Source of the DNA: Desulfovermiculus halophilus DSM 18834
GTDB lineage: Bacteria; Desulfobacterota; Desulfovibrionia; Desulfovibrionales; Desulfothermaceae
Reading direction: 5' to 3'
Length of the DNA stretch: 64,000 nucleotides
Assembly: GCF_000620765.1 (NCBI RefSeq)
Contig: NZ_JIAK01000004.1
Location: 62,001-126,000, forward strand
Under the pieces are notes generated by a model, which had not been told where the DNA came from, searched no databases, and was given only the letters and a program-made list of their open reading frames with translations. The stretch's first letter is position 1. The number at the start of each line of letters is the position of its first letter. This document shows positions 35,766 to 43,930 of this stretch, piece after piece. The position numbers and the translations under genes were made by a program.

Positions 35766-36782
35766 CTACCCCCGCAGAAACAGAAAGATCAGATAGCCGA
35801 TGTACAGGGCAAAGAACAGCCCTCCTTCCCGGCGGTCGATCTTGTGCTTCTTCCAGGTGAAGGTGAAGAGGAAAAAGAGCAGGCTGACACCGACCAAAAG
35901 CCAGATATCGGCATTCAGGGCGGTATTGTAGTCTATGGGGGTGATCGTGGCCGTGGCCCCCAGTATCCACAGGATGTTGAAGATGTTGGAGCCCACCACA
36001 TTGCCCACCGCGATGTCCGCGTTGCCCCGGAGGGCGGCTGTGACCGAGGTGGCTAGCTCAGGCAGGGACGTGCCCACAGCCAGGATTGTCAGCCCGATCA
36101 GGGCCTGGCTCATGCCCAGGGCCGCCGCGATCTCCTTTGCCCCGTTGACCACGAGATGCCCCCCTACTGCCAGACCGGCTATCCCGCCCAGGACCAGCAG
36201 CCCGGCCAGAGGCAGGCCCATGGATCTTCCCTCGGCCCCCTCCTGGGAACCGCTGTTGTGAGCGGCCACCGAGGTAATGTAGTACATGTACACGGCAAAA
36301 TAGCCCAGGATGGCCAAGCCGTCGGCCCGGTCCAGGCGTGATCCCTGGGCGTCGGTAAGGACCTGGTCGTTGGCCAGGACCACCAGGACCAGAGTGGACA
36401 AAAGGACAAAGGGGATCTCCCGCCAGCGGATGGTCTTCTCCAGGGCCAGGGGATGGATCATGGCCGATATCCCAAGGATCAAGAGTATATTGGCCATGTT
36501 CGATCCGACCACATTGCCCACGGCCATATCCGCCGCCCCCTGAAAGGCGGAGACCAGGGAGACTAAAAGCTCCGGCGCCGAGGTGCCCATGGCCACCACC
36601 GTGAGCCCGACCAGCAGGCTGGGTATGCCCAGGCGGAGGGCAAGGCTCACTGCTCCGTTGACCATGGCCTGAGCCCCGCCAAGGAGCAAGGGCAACCCTA
36701 TGATCAGCTGCACAACTGAGAATGCCACGCCTGCCTCCAGTTCATTGATGCGTTCAATAAAGCGGATGACTCGATTGCGCAC
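35766..36782 (-). CDS. Calcium/sodium antiporter, CaCA family (YrbG-like)
   Basis: A 338-residue membrane protein with 10 hydrophobic helices in two inverted halves, each with a conserved alpha-repeat. The first is MGTSAPELLVSLVSAFQGAA followed by GNVVGSNMANILLILG. The second is VGTSLPELATSVTAALRGNA followed by GNVVGSNIFNILWILG. The Glu and Ser/Asn residues of these repeats form the ion site in CaCA exchangers, so it should exchange Ca2+ (or another cation) for Na+ across the inner membrane. Length and topology are standard. Confidence 0.94.
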   Translation of the reverse strand: MRNRVIRFIERINELEAGVAFSVVQLIIGLPLLLGGAQAMVNGAVSLALRLGIPSLLVGLTVVAMGTSAPELLVSLVSAFQGAADMAVGNVVGSNMANILLILGISAMIHPLALEKTIRWREIPFVLLSTLVLVVLANDQVLTDAQGSRLDRADGLAILGYFAVYMYYITSVAAHNSGSQEGAEGRSMGLPLAGLLVLGGIAGLAVGGHLVVNGAKEIAAALGMSQALIGLTILAVGTSLPELATSVTAALRGNADIAVGNVVGSNIFNILWILGATATITPIDYNTALNADIWLLVGVSLLFFLFTFTWKKHKIDRREGGLFFALYIGYLIFLFLRG

Positions 36783-36880
36783 CTGTCGGCACGGCCTGCT
36801 GTTTGTTCAGCCCCCAAAACCGTGCGTGCAGATTCTGAAAAGCTTGAGGAGACAGAACACAAACATAGACAGGGGTCAAG

Positions 36881-36920
36881 CAAAAAAGCCCCCGGACGCT
36901 TTAGCGCGGGGGCTTTTTTG
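36881..36920. terminator. Strong bidirectional terminator
   Basis: CAAAAAAGCCCCCG and CGGGGGCTTTTTTG are exact inverted arms, with an inner CGCT/AGCG extension. The T run is present on both strands. It lies between the DUF4168 gene (minus strand, ending 37002) and the antiporter gene (minus strand, starting 36782), so it ends the DUF4168 transcript. Confidence 0.92.
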
Positions 36921-37001
36921 CTCTGCTGGAGAGGAGCTCCGGACACAAAGATGCCCTCAAGCCAGGGAGCAGCACAGGCCTTTTCCGGACACGGTTTCGT
37001 T

Positions 37002-37409
37002 CTACTGCCCCATTTTCTGCTCTATCTTGTTGCGCAGCTTTTGGTTGCTGTCCATTCCCTTGACGATATTGTTGTATGTCTGCACATCCAATCCGTTCTC
37101 ATCCAGGATCTGGATTGCCTTGTTCTGGAACTTTTCCCGCAGCTGCTGCGCTTTGTCTACATCGTCGGCCTCTTGGAACTTGGGCTGAAATTTTTGCCGC
37201 AACTCACTTATTTCGCCCCGGGCCGAAACAAAGGCCTCAAGCTCTTTGTCCGTAAAATTTTCGGGCTGAGGCTGATTCTGTTCATACTGGCTCTCATACT
37301 GATTCTGCCCTTGCCCCTCCTGACTCTGGGCCTGCAGGGAAGAGGCGAACATGAGCAAGCTGACGGCAATCCCAAACACAACGCACAATCTGGAGTCAAT
37401 ACGGCGCAT
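37002..37409 (-). CDS. DUF4168 family exported protein
   Basis: A 135-residue protein with a signal peptide (~residues 1-28, VFGIAVSLLMFASSLQAQ). A Gln/Glu/Asn-rich stretch follows, then a helical DUF4168 domain (~50-132, FTDKELEAFVSA, YNNIVKGMDSNQKLRNKIEQ). The family is periplasmic or surface associated and of unknown function. A sigma-54 promoter lies ~92-109 bases upstream on its strand, and a bidirectional terminator follows. It faces a kinase/NtrC-type regulator pair that may control it. Confidence 0.88.
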   Translation of the reverse strand: MRRIDSRLCVVFGIAVSLLMFASSLQAQSQEGQGQNQYESQYEQNQPQPENFTDKELEAFVSARGEISELRQKFQPKFQEADDVDKAQQLREKFQNKAIQILDENGLDVQTYNNIVKGMDSNQKLRNKIEQKMGQ

Positions 37410-37500
37410 ACAATTCTTCTCCTAAATTTTCTCTTTGTCCATCAACGGCATTTCACTCTTTTTATTTCACAGTATCGCCGGGCCCGGCGTTTCACATTTC

Positions 37501-37518
37501 TTGCATAAAACTTGCCAA
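37501..37518 (-). promoter_or_regulatory. Sigma-54 (-24/-12) promoter of the DUF4168 gene
   Basis: On the minus strand TTGGCAAGTTTTATGCAA has the GG-N10-GC layout and differs from the TGGCACG-N4-TTGCW consensus at two positions. Transcription would start near 37491 and give an ~80-base leader that begins with a 14-bp palindrome (CGCCGGGCCCGGCG, 37476-37489). Confidence 0.72.
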
Positions 37519-37748
37519 AGCATCGCACCTCTTGGTTTTCATCCGAGAACGATACAGGACGGGCGGTATGCATCCTTGGACATCACAGGATTGATTCCTC
37601 AAATCATGCGAGAACACAAGCGTTTACCATTGCTCTGTCCCCCACTGGGAGGTGCCCGCTTCACCGCTGTGCAGCCCCGGAGACCGAAACCGCCAAGACA
37701 TTCGTATGTCCCCAAAGGCCGGAGAGTGTCCCCTGCACAAACAATACA

Positions 37749-37765
37749 TGTGTCAATTTGACACA
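37749..37765. promoter_or_regulatory. 17-bp palindrome, candidate activator (UAS) site
   Basis: TGTGTCAA-T-TTGACACA is a perfect inverted repeat. It lies ~235 bases upstream of the sigma-54 promoter and 53 bases before the kinase ATG, where its TTGACA half could also serve as a -35 box (TATACC 15 bases on). A binding site of the adjacent NtrC-type regulator is the simplest reading. Confidence 0.5.
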
Positions 37766-37817
37766 AAGCACATGCGCATATACCCCCTCCGTCAACCGCA
37801 GACAAAGGGATGCAGGT

Positions 37818-39317
37818 ATGAACCTCTCGTTTCGCTACAGCCTTTTTCAGGCACTGCTTGTGTACGTGATTGTCCCCTTGATCTCGGCCCTGGCTTTGGC
37901 CGGGTATTTGAGCCTGACCGCGATTGAGAACAGGGTCGAAGAAAAGATGGAAGACGAGGTCCAGCTCGTGGCCCGGGCCCTGCAACGGCCCCTGAGCCAC
38001 GCCCTGGAGCGGGGAAGGACCGGGAGCATCCGCAGCGCTCTGACCTCGGTTTTCGAAATCAACAGATTATATGCCGCCACAGTATACGACAAGAACGGCA
38101 GACAGATCGCCTCGGCCGGGGCCTCGGTCCTGGATCGGCACAGGGATGGAGAAAACAAGCGTATTGCCGCCATGGCCAAAGAGGGCAACGGACAGGAAGA
38201 GTACGGGCCTGTAGGCGGCCGGGAAGCCTACTCCTACTTCGCTCCTCTGACCGACTCCGGAGGGCGGATCAACGGCCTGCTGCAGCTGTCCCGAAAGGAA
38301 GCAGACATCAAAGAGCATATCGCTGATCTGCGCTTCCAATCAGGCCTTATTCTCAGCGGCGGAGCGCTGATCATGGTCCTGCTGGTCTTGTTTGGACACA
38401 GAAGAGCCTTGGGCCGCCACCTGGACCGACTCGGGCGGTCCATGCGCCGGGTGGAGCAGGGAGACCGGTCTCACCGGGGCGACTTGCGCGGCCCCAAGGA
38501 AATCACTTCCCTGGCCTCGGCCTTTAATACCATGCTGGACAGCATGGAAAAGGCCCATGAGGATGTGGAAAGGCACCGACAGGAACAAGCCAGGCTGGAA
38601 TCAGAGCTGCGCAAAGCCGAGAAAATGGCCGCAGTCGGGCGACTGGCTGCCGGTGTGGCCCATGAGCTGGGAACCCCCTTGTCCATTATAGACGGACTGG
38701 CCCAGCGGGCAGGAAGGCTCCAGGGCCTTCCGCCCAGAGTGACCCGAGCCCTGCAGCAGATCCGCGATCAGGTAAAGCGCATGGAATCAATAGTCCGTCA
38801 GCTCCTGGACTTCAGCCGCAGCAGCTCGTCCTGCCGCAGGGATGTGGATCCGGCATCCGTTGTCCGCCAGGCCATCCAGAACACATCGTCCCTGGCGGAG
38901 CAGAAGGAGGTGCATTTGGAACAGTCTGGTCCAGGGACCGGCTGCTTGCTCCATGCCGATCCCCTGCGCCTGGAGCAGATGCTGACCAACCTGCTCAAAA
39001 ACGCCGTCCAGGCGGCACCCCAAAAACAGGGACACGTGCGGATCCAATGGGAATGTACTGCCCGCGAATGCGTTATAAGGGTCCAGGACAATGGCCCCGG
39101 CATCGATCCGGACCAGGTGTCTCGAGTATGTGATCCCTTCTATACCACCAAGCCGGTGGGAGAAGGAACCGGGCTCGGCCTGGCCGTGGTCCACGGCATT
39201 GTGGAAGAAAACGAAGGGGTCCTGCACATTGACACCGCCGCCCTGGGCGGGGCCGAGTTCACAATCGCTTTGCCCAAGGGCCCTGCAGAAGGAAAAGGGC
39301 AAGCAGACTGTCCATGA
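37818..39317 (+). CDS. Membrane sensor histidine kinase of an NtrC-type two-component system
   Basis: A 499-residue kinase with two membrane helices (~10-32 and ~175-193) enclosing a ~140-residue periplasmic sensor. A HAMP region (~195-245), HisKA with phospho-accepting H282 in AAGVAHELGTPLS, and an HATPase domain follow. The N box is LTNLLKNAVQAAP, G1 is DNGPGIDPD and G2 is GTGLGLAVVHG. All the catalytic elements are intact. The signal is unknown. A small GGGA upstream supports the ATG at 37818; the frame is open further up but not protein-like. The regulator gene follows in the same direction. Confidence 0.92.
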   Translation: MNLSFRYSLFQALLVYVIVPLISALALAGYLSLTAIENRVEEKMEDEVQLVARALQRPLSHALERGRTGSIRSALTSVFEINRLYAATVYDKNGRQIASAGASVLDRHRDGENKRIAAMAKEGNGQEEYGPVGGREAYSYFAPLTDSGGRINGLLQLSRKEADIKEHIADLRFQSGLILSGGALIMVLLVLFGHRRALGRHLDRLGRSMRRVEQGDRSHRGDLRGPKEITSLASAFNTMLDSMEKAHEDVERHRQEQARLESELRKAEKMAAVGRLAAGVAHELGTPLSIIDGLAQRAGRLQGLPPRVTRALQQIRDQVKRMESIVRQLLDFSRSSSSCRRDVDPASVVRQAIQNTSSLAEQKEVHLEQSGPGTGCLLHADPLRLEQMLTNLLKNAVQAAPQKQGHVRIQWECTARECVIRVQDNGPGIDPDQVSRVCDPFYTTKPVGEGTGLGLAVVHGIVEENEGVLHIDTAALGGAEFTIALPKGPAEGKGQADCP

Positions 39318-39326
39318 ACAAAAAAC

Positions 39327-39358
39327 CGCTTTTGGACACAACATGTGGGTTTTCATGA
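39327..39358 (+). repeat. Short dispersed intergenic repeat, divergent copy
   Basis: CGCTTTTGGACACAACATGT then GGGTTTTCATGAA keeps ~70% of the motif and its spacing. It lies between the kinase and regulator genes. Confidence 0.45.
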
Positions 39359-39434
39359 AAGAGCGTTGAATGTGCGGACTTTCGCTCAGGGAAAACGCAA
39401 ACACCCCATGACCACGAAAGCAAGGACCACAGCC

Positions 39435-40826
39435 ATGCAGGAACACAGCCAAGAACAGGAAAAGATCCTCATCGTCGAAGACGACCAGGGACTCGGTCAC
39501 CTCCTGCAAGAAGAGCTGGCCGACGCCGGCTTTCATGTGCACTGGGTGGCCAGTGCGGAGCAGAGCCTGGAATGGATGGCTGCAAATACCCCTGATCTTA
39601 TCGTCTGCGACCTCAAGCTCCCGGGAGAGGACGGGCTGCACCTGCTGCGCAGCACCCGAGGACATTTTCCAGAGCCGGGCTTCGTGATCATTACGGCATT
39701 TGGTTCTGTTCCCCAGGCGGTTGAAGCCCTGAAAGCCGGTGCAGACGACTTTTTGACCAAGCCCCTGGACCTGGACCAGCTGGTCCTCTGCGTACAGCGC
39801 ACCCTGGAAAACAGGCGCCTGCGCCAGGAAGTGCAGCGCTACCGGGAGATGCTGGCCCAAGACGACTTTCACGGGCTGATAGGACACAGTCAAGCCATGC
39901 TGCGGCTGACTGCCCAGATCAAACAACTGGCCTCAGCCGATGGTCCGGTGCTTATAGTGGGGGAAAGCGGAACAGGCAAGGAGCTGGTGGCTCGGGCCGT
40001 ACATGAGGAGAGCGTCCAGAAGAGTGCCCCCCTGGTTGCCGTGAACTGTGCCGGCATCCCCGCAGAACTGCTGGAATCAGAGCTCTTCGGGCATACGGCC
40101 GGGGCCTTCACCGGAGCGGCCAAGGAACGCAAAGGCCTGTTTGCCGAGGCCAACGGAGGGTCCATCTTTTTGGATGAGATATCCGAGACGCCGGTTTCCA
40201 TGCAGGCCAAGCTCCTGCGGGTTCTGCAGGACGGCAAGATCAGGCCTGTAGGCAGCAACAAGGAGATTTCCACTCAAGCCAGAATACTCGCCGCCACGAA
40301 CAAGGACTTGGAGCAGGAAATCGCCGCGGGGACATTCCGGGAAGACTTGTTTTATCGCCTGGAGACGTTTACCCTGCGTGTACCTCCTTTGCGGGAACGG
40401 GAAGAAGACATCCAGCTTCTGGCCGCCAGGTTTCTGCATGCCTTCAGCTCCAAGCTGGGCCGCGACATCCGAGGCTTCTCCGATGCTGCACTGGAGCTCT
40501 TGCAGACCTATCCCTTTCCCGGCAATGTTCGCGAACTGGAAAATGCGGTGGAACGGGCGGTCACCTTGACCCCGGGCCGATGGATCACCCCCCGGGATTT
40601 CCCGGAGCGCATGCGGGGGCAGCAGACAACAGAACAAAAGAAGCATACCCACGGCTCCCCGGCGGCTGCAGACACCTTGCTAAAAGGCGGAAGGCTGCCC
40701 ACCTTGGAACAGATGAAGGAGAGATATATCGACTACGTCCTGGAGCAGACCCAGGGCAATAAACGAAGAGCGGCCGCACTTCTGGGAATTGGACGTCGTA
40801 CCCTGTATCGTTATCTGAAGGAATGA
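39435..40826 (+). CDS. Sigma-54-dependent response regulator (NtrC family)
   Basis: A 463-residue transcriptional activator. The receiver domain (residues ~10-125) has the acidic pair in ILIVEDDQG, phospho-acceptor D59 (VCDLKLPG) and the Lys in FLTKPLD. The AAA+ domain has Walker A GESGTGKELVARAVH, the sigma-54-contacting GAFTGA loop and GGSIFLDEI. The C-terminal Fis-type helix-turn-helix is NKRRAAALLGIGRRTLYRYL. The ATG at 39435 is preferred for its AAGGA; ATGs at 39408 and 39345 are alternatives. It is paired with the kinase just upstream. Its likely target is the divergent DUF4168 gene. Confidence 0.93.
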   Translation: MQEHSQEQEKILIVEDDQGLGHLLQEELADAGFHVHWVASAEQSLEWMAANTPDLIVCDLKLPGEDGLHLLRSTRGHFPEPGFVIITAFGSVPQAVEALKAGADDFLTKPLDLDQLVLCVQRTLENRRLRQEVQRYREMLAQDDFHGLIGHSQAMLRLTAQIKQLASADGPVLIVGESGTGKELVARAVHEESVQKSAPLVAVNCAGIPAELLESELFGHTAGAFTGAAKERKGLFAEANGGSIFLDEISETPVSMQAKLLRVLQDGKIRPVGSNKEISTQARILAATNKDLEQEIAAGTFREDLFYRLETFTLRVPPLREREEDIQLLAARFLHAFSSKLGRDIRGFSDAALELLQTYPFPGNVRELENAVERAVTLTPGRWITPRDFPERMRGQQTTEQKKHTHGSPAAADTLLKGGRLPTLEQMKERYIDYVLEQTQGNKRRAAALLGIGRRTLYRYLKE

Positions 40827-40888
40827 GCACCGGAAGCTGCTTGCTTGCTGTTTGCAAAGCAAACAAAAGCTCAAACAGGAAAAGAGGA

Positions 40889-40966
40889 GTGGCCCGCCCT
40901 GCGCGATTCGAACACGCGACACCCAGATCCGAAGTCTGGTGCTCTATCCAGCTGAGCTAAGGGCGG
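40889..40966 (-). tRNA. tRNA-Arg (anticodon TCG)
   Basis: A full cloverleaf on the minus strand. Acceptor CCGCCCT pairs with AGGGCGG. The D arm is GCTCAGCTGGATAGAGC. The anticodon stem CCAGA/TCTGG encloses CTTCGGA (anticodon TCG). The T loop is TTCGAAT and CCA is encoded. It lies ~60 bases after the response regulator gene, on the opposite strand. Confidence 0.95.
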
Positions 40967-41034
40967 GTGGTGCTCTTGTAGCCTTGGAGCAAGGTTCCGT
41001 CAACATCCCGTTTGGGTCTCTAACAACAAAAGCC

Positions 41035-41790
41035 ATGCCCATGTCTGAGTGTCATCTGTGTTTTTTGGGCCAGCTTGTTCACCTGCTCTCTGCACCGCAC
41101 ACTTCCGGTGTTGTACCCTATGCCTTGAACCGAAAGGCCTCGATCAAGGACATTATTGAAGCAGTGGGCCCGCCGCATACTGAAATCGAACGCATTCTGG
41201 TCAACTCCAGGGAGGTGGACTTCAGCTTCATCCCCAGGCCCGGACAGGTCATAGGGGTGCACCCCTTCACGCCCCCGGCGGATCCCTGCCGGCCCACCCT
41301 CCTGCGGCCCGACCCGCTGCCCGGGATCCGGTTCCTGGTCGACGTCAACGTGGGCAAGCTGGCCCGGCTGCTGCGCATGCTGGGCATAGACGCAGCCTTT
41401 GACCCTGCTTGGAAGGACGCGGATTTAGCCAGCATTGCCGCCCGGGAAGCCCGGATCGTCCTCAGCAGGGACCACGGCCTGCTCAAGCGCAGCTGCATTC
41501 AATGGGGACGGCTGATCCGGGCCGACTCCCCCCTGGAGCAGCTGGTGGAGGTCCTCACATTCTTTGGCCTGAAGCCCCCGTTTGCCCTCTTTACCCGCTG
41601 CCTGGCCTGCAACACCGAGCTCCAGCCGGTGAGCAAGGCGGAGATCGAGGACCGGCTTGAGCCCAAGACCAGGCGCTACTACCAGCGTTTCCGCCTTTGC
41701 CCCGGCTGCCAGCGGATCTATTGGCGGGGCTCCCACCACCAGCGCATGCTGGGCTGGGTGCAGAAAATCATGCCCCGCCTCACTCCGTAA
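41035..41790 (+). CDS. Mut7-C RNase domain protein with N-terminal ubiquitin-like domain
   Basis: A 251-residue protein. The first ~85 residues look like the Mut7-C ubiquitin-like domain (HLLSAPHTSGVVPYALNRKA, FSFIPRPGQVIGVHPF). The rest is a Mut7-C RNase (PIN-like) domain: FLVDVNVGKLARLLRMLGID with a catalytic Asp, then EARIVLSRDHGLLK. A zinc ribbon follows with CLACN and CPGCQRIYW. It is probably a ribonuclease of unknown target. The ATG at 41035 or 41041 is used; the longer frame reads through the antisense of tRNA-Arg and is rejected. The ribosome site is weak. Confidence 0.85.
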   Translation: MPMSECHLCFLGQLVHLLSAPHTSGVVPYALNRKASIKDIIEAVGPPHTEIERILVNSREVDFSFIPRPGQVIGVHPFTPPADPCRPTLLRPDPLPGIRFLVDVNVGKLARLLRMLGIDAAFDPAWKDADLASIAAREARIVLSRDHGLLKRSCIQWGRLIRADSPLEQLVEVLTFFGLKPPFALFTRCLACNTELQPVSKAEIEDRLEPKTRRYYQRFRLCPGCQRIYWRGSHHQRMLGWVQKIMPRLTP

Positions 41791-42049
41791 CCACCTTTTC
41801 CACCCCTGCTGAATCCCCCTCCCGGACGTCTGCTTTGTCCTCGAAACCCTGTTCATCATGGGCAGTTTATTGACACATTGCTGACCAGTTGGTAGGTTCA
41901 CAATGACTATTCTCATTTCCTTCTATCCTGCGGATGGCCTTTATGCTGCGCATTCCGGGGAAGGACTCGAACTGCCGGAGAGGAGAACAGTCGGCACGCT
42001 TTGCGTGACTCTATGCTAAAAATTCCAACCCATGTCCCGGGAGTTGAGT

Positions 42050-43870
42050 ATGCAAAACATGACGCAAGAGCCTACCGTCCGTTCATTAAAAAGCCAGCCT
42101 GAGCACCCCCGTGCCACCGCCCAGGAGGACCCCTCCCTGGCCTCCTGGCCCTCTCCATACTGGCCCTCAAGCGTGCCGCGGGTCATTGAGGGGTTCCACC
42201 GCCCGTTGTACTCCCTGCTGCACAGCGCGGCCGAGAGGTATCCGCAGCAGGTGTACACCATTTTTCAGGGCGCAGAGCGGACCTACGCACAGGTTCGGGA
42301 AACCGCGGACAAGGTGGCTGCCTTTTTGCATTCCAAAGGGGTGCAAAAAGGGGACAGGGTGGCCATATTTCTGCCCAACCTCCCACACTATCCGCCTGTA
42401 TTCTTCGGAATACTCAAGATCGGGGCCATATGCGTGACCTGCAACCCCCTGTACACCGCCAGTGAGCTTCGCTACCAGCTTCAGGATGCCGGGGCCAAAG
42501 TGGTCTTTTGCATGGACCACCCCCAGTTTTATCCCACAGCCCAGTCCGCAATCCAGGACACTGAGGTGGAAACCGTGGTCATCTGCAACATAAAGCCCTA
42601 CCTGCCCAAGGCAAAGGCCATAGCAGGCGGCATGCTGGGGAAAATCCCCCATGCTCCCAGTCATGACCCCAACCATATCCTCTTTGACCGGATACTTGCC
42701 CAGGATGCCCCGCAACCGCCGGAGGTGGACATCGATCCGGACCTTGACCCGGCTCTGATCATTTATACCGGCGGGACCACCGGGGTGCCGAAGGGAGCGG
42801 TCCTGACCCACTCCAACTTTGTGTACGACGTCATGGCCTGGGACGAATGGGTCCGGTTCCCCGCTCCCGGAGGCCAGGGCGAGGAGAAGGTCCAGCCCGG
42901 GGGAGAGCACTGCTATCTCGGCGTCCTGCCCTGGTACCACATCTTCGGCATGACCCTGTGCCTGATCGGGGCCTGCTATTCAGCCAGCCGGCTGATCTGC
43001 ATCCCGGATCCCCGGGCCGGAAATCCGCCTTTTACAGAGGTGCTCAAGGCTGTCCAGCGCTTCAAGCCGTCTCTGCTTGTGGCCGTGCCGACTATTTTTT
43101 CCGCGTTCATCAATCATCCTCAGCTGCACAAGTTCGATCTGCGCTCCATCAAGGCCTGTGCTTCCGGGGGCGCCCCGTTGCCCCAGGAAGTGGCCAAGAA
43201 GTTTGAGCAAGAAACTGGGGCCGTCATCTTCGAGGGATACGGGCTGAGCGAGACAGCTCCGGTCATTGCCGGGAACCCGAGCGATATCAGCCTTCGCCGC
43301 TTCGGCTCGGTGGGCTTTCCCTGGCCGAACACGGACATCAAGATCGTGGATCTGGATACCGGACAGATGGAGCTGGCCCAGGGCGAAGACGGAGAGATCG
43401 CGGTGCACGGACCGCAGGTCATGCAGGGGTACTGGCGCAATCCCCAGGCCAACGCCGCAGTGTTCAGAGATATCGCCGGACGCCGCTACTTCCTGACCGG
43501 CGATATCGGGCACATCGACGACGACGGGTACATCGTCATCACCGACCGGAAAAAGGATGTCATCCTGGTCGGGGGATTTAATTGCTATCCCCGGGAGGTG
43601 GAAGAGGTCCTGTACGAGCATCCCCATGTGGCCCAGGCCGCTGTCGTGGGCATCCCGCATCCCACCAGCGGCGAGCAGGTCAAGGCCTTTGTCCAGCTCA
43701 AGCCCGGACACGAAACCTCGGAACAAGAGATTCTTGATTTCTGTCAGCAGCGCCTGGCCGGGTACAAACGCCCCAGAAGCGTCGAGTTCCGGGCTGAGCT
43801 CCCCACCTCGGCTGTGGGCAAGGTCCTCCGTCGGGTCCTCCGGGACCAGGAGATCAAAAAGATGAGCTGA
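42050..43870 (+). CDS. fadD: Long-chain fatty acid--CoA ligase
   Basis: A 606-residue AMP-forming ligase that activates fatty acids to acyl-CoA. The P-loop LIIYTGGTTGVPKGAVLTHSN is given here only by its core YTGGTTGVPKG. VFEGYGLSETAPV is here VIFEGYGLSETAPV. YFLTGDIGHIDDDGYIVITD and KDVILVGGFNCYPREVEEVL follow, and KVLRRVLRD carries the C-terminal catalytic Lys region. Length and order are normal. A GGGAG stands seven bases before the ATG at 42050, so this start is preferred over 42032. A weak promoter-like TTGACA lies near 41870. Confidence 0.93.
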   Translation: MQNMTQEPTVRSLKSQPEHPRATAQEDPSLASWPSPYWPSSVPRVIEGFHRPLYSLLHSAAERYPQQVYTIFQGAERTYAQVRETADKVAAFLHSKGVQKGDRVAIFLPNLPHYPPVFFGILKIGAICVTCNPLYTASELRYQLQDAGAKVVFCMDHPQFYPTAQSAIQDTEVETVVICNIKPYLPKAKAIAGGMLGKIPHAPSHDPNHILFDRILAQDAPQPPEVDIDPDLDPALIIYTGGTTGVPKGAVLTHSNFVYDVMAWDEWVRFPAPGGQGEEKVQPGGEHCYLGVLPWYHIFGMTLCLIGACYSASRLICIPDPRAGNPPFTEVLKAVQRFKPSLLVAVPTIFSAFINHPQLHKFDLRSIKACASGGAPLPQEVAKKFEQETGAVIFEGYGLSETAPVIAGNPSDISLRRFGSVGFPWPNTDIKIVDLDTGQMELAQGEDGEIAVHGPQVMQGYWRNPQANAAVFRDIAGRRYFLTGDIGHIDDDGYIVITDRKKDVILVGGFNCYPREVEEVLYEHPHVAQAAVVGIPHPTSGEQVKAFVQLKPGHETSEQEILDFCQQRLAGYKRPRSVEFRAELPTSAVGKVLRRVLRDQEIKKMS

Positions 43871-43930
43871 GCTGCTTACCGCGAGAATTCAGGCCCTTGA
43901 CCGGAATGTGGCCTTCATTACAATGCGGGC

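Noticed and set aside
37697-37710. GACAT-N4-ATGTC as a second regulator site
   Set aside because: Its half-sites differ from the TGTGTCAA palindrome and the arms are only five bases, so I do not claim it.
40852-41034. An N-terminal extension of the Mut7-C protein
   Set aside because: The extension is translated from the antisense of tRNA-Arg.
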